A stretch of 64,000 nucleotides of DNA, taken from assembly GCA_036346225.1 (NCBI GenBank), contig JARFIW010000003.1, positions 8,770,001-8,834,000 on the forward strand. The letters are read 5' to 3'. A model generated the notes under the pieces. That model saw nothing but the letters and a program-made list of their open reading frames with translations, was not told where the DNA came from and ran no database searches. The position numbers were made by a program, and so were the translations under genes. The stretch comes from Platerodrilus igneus. Its lineage: Eukaryota; Arthropoda; Insecta; Coleoptera; Lycidae. Positions 28,451 through 40,068 of this stretch are shown here, piece by piece. Each line of letters begins with the position of its first letter. Within the stretch, counting starts at the first letter, position 1.

Positions 28451-29825
28451 GTTAGTCTAATGAAAATATGTTGGTTAAAGATAAACAGTAAACAACCCTG
28501 TATTTATTATTTAAACTTCGAACCGTCAAATTAAATTTCAAATTTAGCAAAAATACAATAAACACTAAACTTCAAAATAACAACCAGAATTAAATAGCAA
28601 CACTATTTATTTATTTGAAATTTGTAAGCCCTTAAATCAAATTTAAATAAGCTAATTACTTTAGATTAACTGTGGAAATAAACAAATAAAAACACGCCCA
28701 ATTGGAATGCGGTACCAGAAACGCACTTACCACGTGTTTACTCGAGTTTCAAGTGTTACACTACTAACTATTCTGAAAACTCGACTTTAAAAACGTTTAA
28801 ATACGCGTGTACTTAAAATATGGAATATTTATATTTAATTTATTTCAAAACTTGGGGTGTTTGAGCTATTTATATAATTTAAAAGGGTTTAGATATTGAT
28901 TTTAGGTTGTTATTTTATAATACGCGCACTATAAAATTTTTACACACTTTTTTTTGGTTTTAGGGGTTTTTTACACGATTTACGCGGTTTTTGTTTTAAA
29001 TTTATTAAAAACCTCTTTTAAATTATTTTGAAATTATTTTAGGGTGTTTGTTTATTAGTTTTTTACTGTATTAGCCCGAAATTCAATGTATTTTATTTTT
29101 TAAACGCAGATTTTAGTTTAAATTTAAAAAAAACGCGATTTATTTATTATTTAACGGATTAAATTATTATTTTTAATTTTATTTCACTGTCCTGTGTTTA
29201 AAAATTAATGTCGGACAATAATAAAAATAAAATACAATAAAAAGCAAAGCTTAAAATATAATAAACTAATGAAAACCTTATATAAGCACTTACTTGTAGC
29301 CTTGTATTTAATTAGTGTAATTTGTGAAAAGCTTATAGTTTTATTTTTAAGATTTAAAACCGTTTAAGTTACAGCAAAGTTTGTTGTACATGTGAAGCTT
29401 TTCTAAAACTGTTCAGTTTTTCGGGTATTGTTAAGTAAAAGTCAACTTGGCCTTTATATTTGTTAAAAACGTTTAAATATGTTTTGAAAAACCTTCCTAG
29501 TATCATTAAGTTAGAAACAGACGTAACCGTCGAGTGTTTTCTTGTATGTGGAGCAATAAGTTTGCATAAGCAACAGAAATTCCAAGTAGTTGTCGGCTCC
29601 GACGTTAATTAGAAAAATTGATAGCCTCTTGAAACGACATAAAACTTAAGAAAGGGTGTGGGTTAACGGCAGCTGTGGCCGTTACGAAAGAAACCTGGAA
29701 ACAAGGTAACAGAGAGGGGTTATTCGATAACATGTATAGAAGTGAGATAGATAGAACACGTGTTAAGCGTTAAGCGTTAAGTGGAGTGAGGTGCAGTTGT
29801 TAGCAATACCACAGTGTTACGTTAA
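28451..29825. other. AT-rich noncoding stretch
   Basis: No gene is visible. Sequence near 29730-29830 (GAGATAGATAGAACACG, then ACCACAGTGTTACG) has a diverged relative at about 31655-31725, so it probably belongs to decayed LTR-element internal sequence. Confidence 0.45.
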
Positions 29826-29853
29826 TCGGGGCAGCCACGTTGGGCGCCAAATT
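29826..29853 (-). other. LTR retrotransposon primer-binding-site remnant
   Basis: The minus strand reads TGGCGCCCAACGTGGCTGCC after ..ACGTAGCATAAATT. TGGCGCCC complements a tRNA 3' end and is a common PBS of insect gypsy-like elements. ACGTAGCA is the same LTR end as in the element at 47152-51596. The LTR would lie at 29857 and to the right, on the minus strand, but I cannot find its other end or a partner. Confidence 0.5.
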
Positions 29854-29856
29854 TAT

Positions 29857-30668
29857 GCTACGTTGGCTCGTAGCCGTGCGTAACACCAAGAAGATCAAAG
29901 AAATGACCGGGCTCAATCGGAGATTAGGGGGTGTAGAAAGCAGACCAACATACAATGCACGCGGCTGCAAGGAATCAGTAACAATACCTGCCACAAAAAA
30001 AATTAGTCCTGCAAACCTGAAATAAAGAAAAAGCATTGCATGCTGATCGAGCATAGATTGTTCAGTACTTGGTAGAATGTAAAGAAAACTGTTTGGATAA
30101 TCTATATAATATAACAACGGTAAAAGCAATACAAAAAAATGTTAGTACAAAGTGAGGTAATATTGGGGTGTAGCAGAAACGTTTCCTCACACACCAATTA
30201 AACATAAATCAGACAAAATGTTAACAAAAGGTAAGATACAATTGATATGCGTAATCCAGTAGTATTGATTTTTTTTTGTTTTTTTTTTTCTTAATAGCAG
30301 GCAATTCGATTGTAAAAGGTATCAGAACGACAACAATATGGCAAAACAAACGGATAGATATTTAAAGTAATAACAAGTAGGAAATAGTTCAACTTACAAA
30401 AAGGTCCTTCAGTAACGCTTCCTTGCAATTGAAGTGTGGGATTCACGATGTCCGGCACTAACGAAGCACTTCACCCTTGACTGTGAGGGCGTTGATGGAA
30501 CTTATCACACGTAACCCTAATCACACCTACGTATTTCACTGGTGTTAGCAGCAGACCTTATCACACGACGGGACTATGGAGCATTGATAAATTTCTTGTT
30601 AATTCTATTTCCTGAGACAATAATTTCGAAATATTTTGTCGCACTAGTTTAATTTCAACTGGGACCAA
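29857..30668. other. Possible decayed LTR sequence, boundaries not found
   Basis: Adjacent to the PBS-like site and starting TGCTACG like the LTRs at 47152 and 50427. A 109-codon minus-strand frame (29800-30129) crosses the PBS and is rejected as a gene. Apart from the start, no long similarity to those LTRs is visible. Confidence 0.3.
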
Positions 30669-31175
30669 ATGTATATTATTTTCATAAACATCTTAAAAGC
30701 AGGGAGAAACTTCAACCAATACCTTTGTAAACCGGTAATCTGTTATATTTCGCAAATAACGAAATTTGCGCAAGCAATGATCTATTTTAGATTCTTTGGG
30801 GTTAGAAAATTCAGAAACTACAGTATCAACTGTATTTGGATAATCCAAAGTATGCACTACTCTGATAAAAAAAAGGGGGCCGCGAAACTAGATCGCACAC
30901 ACAGTTTAAATATCAAAAGACGAAGCACCAACAAAAAAACCACAATGAGTAAAGCACGTGTATCACTAAAGTACGTCCGTCAAATGTTACGTAAAACACG
31001 CGTGCAGGTCGAGTTTAACAAGTTCTACCACTTTTATTTCCACCCGAAACTCAACAAAAAAACAATTAGTAAGGCACGCGTAAGCAATAAAACCGTCCGT
31101 CAAATGTCCTTAAAAACACACGTGCGTCGACCAAACACGTTCGCCTATAAACCATACTACTTCAATCGGAATTAG
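30669..31175 (+). repeat. Diverged tandem repeat inside a Lys/Arg-rich open frame
   Basis: Two copies of a unit, about 30930-31012 and 31050-31128, share AACAAAAAAAC, AGTAA(A/G)GCACG and GTCCGTCAAATGT. The 168-codon frame across them repeats KKTxSKARVS and VRQM. The frame is probably a by-product of the repeat, since its first half is not protein-like. No family is recognised. Confidence 0.4.
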
Positions 31176-33345
31176 CACTCCACTTTCTACAGTTAATATA
31201 CAACTTTTATTTCACAAGAAAAACAACTAAAATCGTGCCGTGCTTATTCATGAACAATTCGAAAATTGATACCGCATTAATTCTCACTATTGTCAAAGCA
31301 AAAAGAAACAGTATTTTCAACGTAATTAATATATAGGAACCAAGAACAAACTACCACTGCTCATCTGTTTATATCAACTCGTTGCTATTACAACCTCTTA
31401 TCGTCTCTTATCTACACTTGTATATCCACATAAGCAACAAAATGTATACGAACGGCAAGACAAGAACGATGCAATCCACTCATTATAATACGACGCATTC
31501 GCCAACGAGTTAATAAATATAAAATATAGAAATAGTAATTGTTGAAATGTATTTACGAATTTGGAAAAAGCGTAAAATGTTAAGCTATAAAAATGCACGT
31601 TACAACAGACATGGAAAACAAGTAAAAGCTAGGTGATTTTTAGCGCGTATGTTGAAGAGAGATAGATATAACACGTAGTATATTAAGGGGTGTAGTTTAA
31701 TACCATAGTGTTTGTTGATTGGGGTTCGTACAAGGTTGTTTTAAGGTAGCGTTCAAAATACAAAGAAATTATTTAGTAACATGCGCGAGTTTGTTAGCTT
31801 TAAGCGATTTTCAAAGAAATGGTTAAATGAATTTCGGGAATTATTGTGTAAGTTCGGGAGGTGTTTGTGGAAACGAGTGGCCGTTGAAAGTTTTTGAAGA
31901 ATGGTGGTGAAGTATGTTTGTATTGTAGAAATTTTCAAGAATTTTAGATTTGGAGGGTGAAAAACTGAATATAAACCACCGTACTTGGATGGAAAGCTCT
32001 CTTACTCCCTGAGTCTCTTAGTCTTCGACAAGCTGAAAGCTCTCTTAGTCTTCAAACTGCGTAAAAATTACTCTCTGAGTTCTCCTACTAGCCTACAGCT
32101 ATTATATTTCGACAAGCTGACGACTCGAATACTTTTACGTTTTGCAGAAAAGCTTAATTTGATGTAAGTACACACAGTCTGCTTTTAATTTGCACTAAGT
32201 ATGCAAAGTATATACTTGAAAATGGAGTAGATGTCAGTTGGTTTAGTTGATTACCAACGATTTATGGTATTAGTAGAAGAGGTTTGGGAGTTTAGAAGTC
32301 CTATTAAATTGGTGAACGAGACGAAGTCTGGGTCATATGGTTGTAGTCTTGCAGTTGCGGTGATTGCTATCCAGATTGGAGTGTTACTGAATGCTGCAGT
32401 CATTGATGAAATGATGACAGGCCCGTGTGCAGTTATAAAATCCGGGTAACTGATGCTTTTCATTGTATATGTGTGTAAATAGGTGCTTAATGACTTAGTA
32501 CATTGAGGTGTATAATTTTAAAAACTAAAAAGACAAACAATCTAAAAAGGTTTCTGATTGAACAATTTAATTTGAATTATGTTTATTATATTTGGGAATT
32601 TATGTTAGGGAGTTATTTTGTGGCATTTGTAGTATTTCAGTTATGTACAAGGTAAAACGGTCTTTTTGATTATTAATGTGCAAAAATTAGCACGAGGGGT
32701 TAAGGTTACTCTAAGCTCGTATTAAACCTGTATCAAAGTAAAAAAAATGTAGTAAAGCCCTATTGCTTTTTTTTTATTTAATTGGAGATATTTATCAGGA
32801 ATAAAATTCGTATCGAATTTGAAATGTAATATTATGGGAGTATTTTAAAAGGGTGTACGTAATATGTTAATAATGTGTGAAAGAGCATTATAATTTTGGC
32901 GTGTAAATTGTTTTCTCGTATTTTAATAAATGTAGGCTATTTACCGTTGCAACGTTTTTGTTTTTGAGTAGTTAGTGTTATTTTCAGCAGCTGAGCAGCC
33001 GTGGCAAACTATACCAAAGCAGAGGTGGTATTTAATAATAGCAGTGGGTCGTAACAATTGATGATGCTTAGGTCGTAGAAGCCTTAGATCGTAGCAATTA
33101 ATGTCACCCAGAGTAAGGGGTTTTTAGTATTATTGAGTAACGCCCAGCAACGGACATCGTAGTATTTTTACCGACCCGAACGCTAGGCTCGAATTCAGAT
33201 AAATTTAATTTATTTCAAGAAACTGACAACCAAGAGATTAGGGTTAATTGAGTTGGAGAATTTTTTGTGTATGTGTGGGGGGGTTTTGAACGTATGTTAA
33301 GAAAAGAGTGGTTGAGGAGTTGAAATTGGAAGTAGTGATAGTGCT
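31176..33345. other. AT-rich noncoding stretch
   Basis: No supported gene. Short internal repeats (GAAAGCTCTCTTA and CGACAAGCTGA, each twice) occur at about 31990-32125. Open frames of 60-72 codons show no motif. Confidence 0.5.
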
Positions 33346-33577
33346 TTGTTTGATAAACTGGAACTGGAAATGAAAGCAGAGGCAGGAAAAAGTGTGAATC
33401 AGTCGAAGACGGAAATGGAAGACCAAGGGTGCGAAATGATTTATGAGAATGCTAGAAAAATGAGTGAAGAATCAAACAGGAAGTTTGAGCAGATGAGTGA
33501 AAAAATAGATAAGTCAACGAAGGAATTTAGTAATTTTAAAAATAGCTTGAATATAAAAATGGAGGAAGTCGAGGGGT
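33346..33577 (+). CDS. Coiled-coil-like ORF fragment running into a microsatellite
   Basis: From about 33346 the frame reads KLELEMKAEAGKSVNQSKTE and SEESNRKFEQMSEKIDKSTK, with Lys/Glu-rich heptad-like spacing, up to NIKMEEVEG at the microsatellite edge. It looks like true coding sequence, possibly the coiled-coil start of a retroelement Gag or a host exon, but no family is certain. The continuing frame through the GT tract is meaningless. Confidence 0.4.
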
Positions 33578-33912
33578 GTGTATGGGTGTCTGTGTGTGTG
33601 TGTGTGCGTCTGTGTGTGCGTGCGTGCGTGTGTGCGTGCTGGCGTGTGTGGGTGCGTGTGCATGTGCGTGTACGGGTGCGTGTGCATGTGCATGTACGTG
33701 TGCGTGTGTGTGCGTGTGCGTGTGCGTGTGAGTGCGCGTGTGCGTGTGCGTGTGCGTGTGCGTATGCGTGTGCGTATGCGTGTGCGTGTGCGTGTACGTG
33801 TGTAGGTGTGGGTGTGCATGTGCGTGTGTATGTATGTGTGTGTGAGTATGTGTGTGTATATATGTGTGTGTATATGTGTGTGTGCGTACGTGCGCGTGTG
33901 TGTGTGTGTAAT
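33578..33912. repeat. GT/GC-rich microsatellite (TGTG, TGCG, TACG units)
   Basis: About 335 bp of alternating TG with interspersed C and A. Alternating purine-pyrimidine sequence of this length can adopt Z-DNA. Frames in several registers are open simply because the repeat lacks stops. Confidence 0.95.
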
Positions 33913-33977
33913 AAAAAATTGTAAATGGTTCTGGGTTTTTGTTTCGTCCAAACTAATTTTTAGAATTCCAATATTAT

Positions 33978-34208
33978 TTGTTAAAAACTGGCGTTTGGGA
34001 AAACGTATCGTTAAACCTAGTTATACGTGTTACTAATTTAGTTGAGGGTGTTGTTATAGACGAATCCAAAAGATCAATTTTAACAAATGACGTTATCGGA
34101 CAAAATGAAAACCCAGCACTATTAGAAATATTATTCATTTACGTACTGATACTCTTTGTATATGTGTTCACGCTGTTTCATTTTTATAGCGCTATGAAAA
34201 AATTATAG
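33978..34208 (+). CDS. Possible 3'-terminal exon with one transmembrane segment
   Basis: An AG acceptor follows a pyrimidine-rich stretch near 33962. The frame reads LKTGVWENVSLNLVIRVTNL, then a polar part, then LLEILFIYVLILFVYVFTLF (a strong transmembrane helix) and a short basic tail. AATAAA follows directly after the stop (34210). It could be the C-terminus of a retroviral-like Env or of a host membrane protein. No family is recognised; the AATAAA and TM pattern give modest support. Confidence 0.35.
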   Translation: MLKTGVWENVSLNLVIRVTNLVEGVVIDESKRSILTNDVIGQNENPALLEILFIYVLILFVYVFTLFHFYSAMKKL

Positions 34209-34209
34209 A

Positions 34210-35299
34210 AATAAACACGGAACCAAAACTTTGTTCTAACATAATTCTCAGATGATATCCCGTAGCTGTTTCTAAAGAATATAATAAAACAACGTTAAGT
34301 AGTTCATTACGTTATACAGCTGAACGGTAATAGTCAACGTAACATACACTCATCATATAGTATAAGTATTTCAATCAAGAAGGAAGATAACCTTATAGCC
34401 ATTTCCTCCATGAAAGCTAATACAGCTTTTCCGTATATTCCTTTATATACGTAATTCAATTTCCAAAATATCTATTCAAAGCTATATCTTCAAATCCACT
34501 CCATTTAGGAATAAATTTGAACTCAAATAAATAGCGAAAGGTTCGCATAAACCTCCGGAGAAAGATTTCAGAATAAATATGTACAAATATATTAGTAATT
34601 TGTGTTCGCTTTGAAGCTTTATATTTTCCACTACAGATAGCTTTAATTTACCATTAACGTTACTTTACAGATTGCTTTTGACTAAGGCGTACGGACGAAT
34701 AACGACTGTATAATTTAATTACTTGAAAACGGAACGATCCTGCTTGGTTTTTATTTTGTTTTAAGTCATTCGTTCGTTTAATTATTTTATGTGTTGAACG
34801 ATCTCTGTCGAGACAAAGCATTCAAATGTATAGCTCTTAAGTTCCTTTCAAATAAATAATAAAATTAAAGTACGGACTTGATTAACCTAATTAATTAGAA
34901 GTCCTTTAGATGTGCCGTTCATATATCCACAAATTTTTATAAGCTAAAATATACATGATTGTTCGCTTTCAATTTTATATTAGGTTCTAATGTATACAAT
35001 TAAGATCTATAAGTCCATTTCACGAATCAGTGTAGTGACACTACAAACTACAATTTTTCTAGCCAAACGTACTCCAAAACTATGTACCTACGTATAGTAT
35101 TTAGGATAACACAAAAGATACGGGTTGGCATCATTTTGCGCCGTTGTAATTAGCAGTTTCCTAAATTTCATGTCATTTTGCATCAGACGGCTGTCGTTTA
35201 GTATTTATTTTTAGGTATTTCACGAATTGTTCGTGTTTATTTTGAATTAAAACTGTCCATTTCAAAACAACTTTTGCTTTTTGTTCGAGGATTGTCTCT
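34210..35299. other. AT-rich noncoding stretch
   Basis: No ORF above 60 codons, repeat or RNA gene is visible. Confidence 0.55.
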
Positions 35300-35301
35300 T
35301 A

Positions 35302-35938
35302 AGTTTTGCATACAGAGCTGAAATAAAATAGTATTTAACTTTTACAGACTTTATTGTTTCTTATGTATTCTCCACAAAGATTAATGCACTTTTGCATGCG
35401 CTCGAACCAACTCAGAAAGCAGTTATTTCACTCGTTTGTTGATACAGTCAAAATTGCATTTTTGTAAGCATCGACTGCTTCTTCTGACGACTAGCACCTT
35501 TAGCCACACAGTCCATACTTGATTGTATAGAAATCATTACGACTTAGCTCGGGATTTTACGGAAGATCGTCTACCAATTCGACCTTTTGTTGCGATAAAA
35601 ATTCAATGACCCTGCGAGATGTGTGTGAACTTACATTGTCTTCGTGGAGAATGAATCGTCGTCTAGGGTTGGGTTTTTGAAGCTCGAAAATGGAAACAAA
35701 CTCGACGAGGCATTCTTGTTGAGGTAATTGTCTCCGAAAATTATAAAAAATTATTGCGCGAAAATGTTGAAAATTTAATTCCATTTTTCGATTAAATTAT
35801 TAACTTTGACAGTTCGTTGTAGCTACAATACCAAACGTATCACATTAAACTTTGGATTTAGGTTAACTAAGAATGGAGGTTAGTTTTCAGTACTGATATT
35901 TGAGTAGTGACACCTTCTATGTCCCAGTATGCAAAACA
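35302..35938 (-). mobile_element. Internally deleted mariner-family transposon
   Basis: The element is 637 bp between TA dinucleotides (35300-35301 and 35939-35940). The ends read AGTTTTGCATACAGAGCT and, inverted, TGTTTTGCATACTGGGAC. The minus-strand frame at 35557-35784 has RRRFILHEDNVSSHTSRRVI followed by EFLSQQKVELVDDLP, the mariner 'HxDNA..H' block with the second catalytic Asp. Further on, in broken frames, come SSEEAVDAYKNAILTVSTNE and WFERMQKCINLCGEY, the usual C-terminus. The N-terminal half of the transposase (DNA-binding domain and first Asp) is deleted, so the copy is dead. Confidence 0.85.
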
Positions 35939-35940
35939 TA

Positions 35941-38725
35941 AAAGATTGTAACAGTTTTTTGGTCACTGCAGAGCACCAATAAATTATAAGTTGTATACAC
36001 CTTTTGTCTAGTCCATTATACCAGTAAACATCTTCAATTAAATAAATATCTGTATTGGAATCATGTAGTCTAACCGCAATACAGAGATGCTAGTTTGGTT
36101 GCTATCATCAGGCGTTAATTATTAGTATAAATATATCAAGGCTAAACAGCTTTCCTATTCCGTGCACAATGTGTCAGCGGGCACTTTTGCTAGAACACTT
36201 GGCACGAAGATACCATGGGGAACCTGAAGGTTCTAGCAAGTAATTTGCGTGTGGCTTTACGCCGTAATGGAGCTCAAGTGTAATGAACACTTGACTTAGT
36301 GCTTTGTAATAATGGTAAGCAATTAAATATTATTTACTAAACAAACTAAATAATTCTGTTGTAGCGCTCCTTTTACACACTCCTATAATTTTTCTTTTAA
36401 GTATTTCTCTTACAAATACTTTTGCATATTCTTAGGAATACCCGTTAAATAATCTTTTTGTATATTCATTAGAAGACTCCTTCGTTTATTCCTTTGTTAG
36501 AATGATTCCGTTTTATCTGGTTTTATAAAAATTAGGTCGTTTAAATGTTGTGTTTCAAGATGATATGGATCCTTTCTTTGCATTTACGATTATCGAGTTT
36601 GTAGTTCAATTACTTGAACGTAGCGATAAGAAAATATTTGGTCTAGCATGACCGTCCTTCAACTTTACTATAATAGTTGGATTAAATGAAATGTTCTGCG
36701 ATGAAACTGTATGTTTTAAATTTTAAGGAAATGTTCTGCAAAGTAAATAGCAATTTTATGGTTTGAATCTAACGTCCGATAATTAATAATAATGTTTTTT
36801 TGAAATTGCTAGTATGAGTTTACAAGTAACTATGTGGACAACTACATGATGATAATTATTTTGGTAACGATCTACATATAGTAAGTACATCAAAGTTTTG
36901 CGTTTTTGTGATAACCGTTGTAATGGATTTTGGTTTGTCCCGTTGGTGCGTATAAGAAATACGCTTTAAGCACATATGGTCAAGTACAAGAATCACGCAG
37001 TTGATAATTTGCAGTACAACGCGTGGAGGCGACGTCAATTGTTTGTCCAAGGACCCTATGTATAAACATCTGTTCTAACATGATGTAGCACCATCACACA
37101 AACAACACCTTACATCACGTCTGCACTTGGCGAACTTTAATACAAGGCTGCACCAGAAAATAACTTTAGGATGACATACTACTATTATTTTGTTTAACAA
37201 ACTAGAAAGGACTTTAATAAATTTATATTGCCAATATAAATGTTGTGTAATAGCAGTTATTATTATTAATAAAATTAAGCAAATCCATAGAGTTCCGATT
37301 AAAGTTTCATTTATGCATAGTTTTAGTTATAGCTTTTGAACATTAAATTATTAGACAATTTAAATATTGTCATATATATTTCTAAACCGAATAGCAGATC
37401 TGGTATTTTTGGTATAGATTTGAGTTAATTTTTATAGTAAAAAAACGCTTAAAGTTTTTGATATTTCTTTCGAATTCATAGTCCTACCTCAGGGTAGATG
37501 AAATTATATTATCCTTTTTAAACGTAAATTTTATACATACAATTTTTTTTATGAAGAAACAACTTTTAATTAAAGAATCAACATTTAATTCTCTTAATTA
37601 ATTGTTTTATTTTGAACAAGTGAGTTCAGAAATAGTGTAACCAGGTCAATGAACAAAAGGCATAAATACCTTCGAGGTAAAGAAAGTGGTAACTCCGATT
37701 TAACAAAGAAGCTTTAATTCCTCTTTCAGAATATGAAGCCTAGTATTTGTGTTCATAAAATTGTGTGCATAATTAATCTTTTCAGTTTTATTATGAGGTA
37801 GCAAGAGTATACCTCTTGTATCCTCACCTTGTTAATTTAATTCAATTTTCTTTACAGCTCCTGCGTAAGCAGTAAATTCGATATTCCTCTCTAAGGACTT
37901 CCAAGTCTTCCTCAGGGAAACCCTGTGTTTAAAATTTAATGACTTGGTGGCACCCTCACTAAACCCCTGTTTTAGTAAGAATCAAGCCCTAGTAAGCAAA
38001 TAATGTTTTGTAAAAAGAACCACGACTAATCTTCATAAGCTCTACCCGAGGAATAGACCCCTAGCATAGTCGGAAGATATTTGCGCTCAATCATTTTAAG
38101 GCAATCCTTCCTTAAAGCTCACTGGTTTCATTTGGAAATATTAAAGAACCCACGGGTTTCTTTAATTATTCTATATAACCCCATCTATAAGTTATAACTG
38201 TTGTAAGACTAACGCCCGGAACGTGAGGCTGGATTATTTTGCTTACACCTAAATTGAGGCTCGATTATTTTGCTTACGCCTAAGACATAGCCTTTGTTTG
38301 TTTTACTAGCACCCACAAAATGGTGCTTTAATTTTTTTCACTCGTGCCTTGTGTTAGAGGTTTCGATTGTTTATAGCTATGTTGATACCGCGTGTGAACA
38401 TTAATTTTTTTGAATCTACTAAGAGGTAATAATTACATTTCTGTCGTTGTTAAGAATATTGCCACGCTATATCGTTTAGAATTTTTTATTAAAAACTTTA
38501 ATGGATTAATTGAAAGTAAGATAATAATTGTAGTAGTAAATTAGTCATCAGTAAGGAGAAGTTGTGAATTCTAGATCTAATTTTAGTTCCCCTATTGAAA
38601 ATATTTAGTCAATGGTAGATAGTTGAGATAAATTTGGATTTGAAATTTTTTAATTTCCAGATTTTAGTTAGTTTTTTTGATATCGATTTTATAAGAGTAT
38701 AAAAATTGCTGATACTTTTCAGGTT
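35941..38725. other. AT-rich noncoding stretch before the gag remnant
   Basis: No gene supported. The last 900 bp (37,800-38,700) may be the 5' leader of the gypsy-like element that follows; TGGCACCCTCACTAAACC at about 37949 is a weak PBS candidate. No LTR pair was found. Confidence 0.4.
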
Positions 38726-40068
38726 GTGTACTTACTCAAAGAAGAGTTAGATTATGAATTCCGAATAAGAGGAATTGAGAGTTCTAGACTAGTTGTAGAT
38801 AAGCGGAAAATATTAGGTCGTCTATTAGCGAAAGAATCAAATAAACCAGGTTGTTTAATAGATCTTACAGATTATAATGTAGAATTTTCAGTAGAGTGTG
38901 AGGAAATCAACAATACCGTTGTCTCGATTAAAAATGTTTTATCAGAATTTGAAGGTGATCTTTCTGACTCTGTTTTTAAAAGGATACAGTTAAGACTAGT
39001 ACACCTAACTGGTCGAGTTAAGAAGATAGATGAAGCTGCCATCACTGAATCATGAGGAAGCAGTTGTATTTGTGCGAGAGACGTTAGCTACGATCCCTAT
39101 TATCAAAGCAGAATTGTGCGATTAGGCGAAAGATAAGCCTAGTAGTTTAAATGAATCAATAAACTTATCCCTCCCTGTTAGTAATAAGCTCCTTAATACA
39201 GTCACGTATGTAACACCATCCTTACCCATAGGAACTTGGTCTGTTAAATTTTCTGGAGATCCTAAACAGCTTTTTTCATTCCTAGAAAGAATCGAAAAGT
39301 TAGCACAGTCACGTAGAGTAACTGAGGACGACTTGTATAACGCCTCTGCAGAGTTATTCGTGAACGATGCCCTCGTTTGGTTTCGACAAGTTAGGAATTC
39401 CGTGAAGGATGGAGATCTTTAGTAAGTCGATTGAAGGAAGATTTTCTTCCTGCTCATGTTGAGGATGAACTATGGGAAAAGATTAAATCACGTCATCAAA
39501 GGAAAGATAAGTCTGTAGTTTTGTTTGTGGCCCATATAAAGAGTTTATTTAGTAGATTACCCAAGATGCCTGCAGAAATTACAAAGGTTCTAATAATAAG
39601 GAAGAATTTATTACCAACTTACGTTACTCAACTTCTTCTGTCCGAGATTAATGATGTTTCTACATTAGTAAAATTAGGTAAAAAAAAGATTGAAGAGGCA
39701 GTTCAGTCAAAACAAACCATGATAGCTACTCCGTCAAAAGGTAATTTTTGGTATCATAATAATTTTAAGTCACAGTCTGAGAATAAATGTCAAGAAGGAG
39801 TTAGAAATACTTCATTTCGTAGTAGGGTTTATAGAAACAAATCTTAATCTCCTCAAGTCCAGGTAGTAAGTCAAAAAAACCTTTAGATGTGAAGTCACCA
39901 GGCGTGGATAGAGTCAGGAAATTCGTGTGTTGGAATTGTACACGTCCAGGTCATACGTTTAATTATTGTAAAGCCCCTCTGAAAAGATTTTGTTTTAAAT
40001 GTGGAAGTAAAGGTGTAACACCAACTTTGTGTCAGTCATGTTCAAAAATAAGCAAATCACATGAATAA
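38726..40068 (+). pseudogene. gag: Gypsy-type (Ty3) gag remnant with zinc knuckles
   Basis: The first part (38726-39055) is a helical acidic region. In a shifted frame WSVKFSGDPKQLFSFLERIE and ALVWFRQVRN (39236-39400) are the capsid-like Gag core of insect gypsy elements. It continues in 39431-39847 with LKEDFLPAHVEDELWEKIKS. The end has CWNCTRPGHTFNYC and CFKCGSKGVTPTLCQSC (about 39940-40044): two knuckles, the second with Val instead of His, as is usual in this group. Stops or frame changes occur at about 39056, 39122, 39420 and 39847. No protease, RT or integrase follows. Confidence 0.85.

Noticed and set aside
29800..30129. 109-codon minus-strand ORF
   Set aside because: Crosses a primer-binding-site-like sequence at an LTR edge and has no motif.
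33514..33951. Long open frames of Thr/His, Cys/Val or Arg/Val through the GT tract
   Set aside because: Produced by a microsatellite without stop codons; both strands and several frames are open.
36192..36240. Short inverted repeat GCTAGAAC..GTTCTAGC, possible microRNA-like hairpin
   Set aside because: Only 8-bp arms with a loop of over 30 bases; not convincing.
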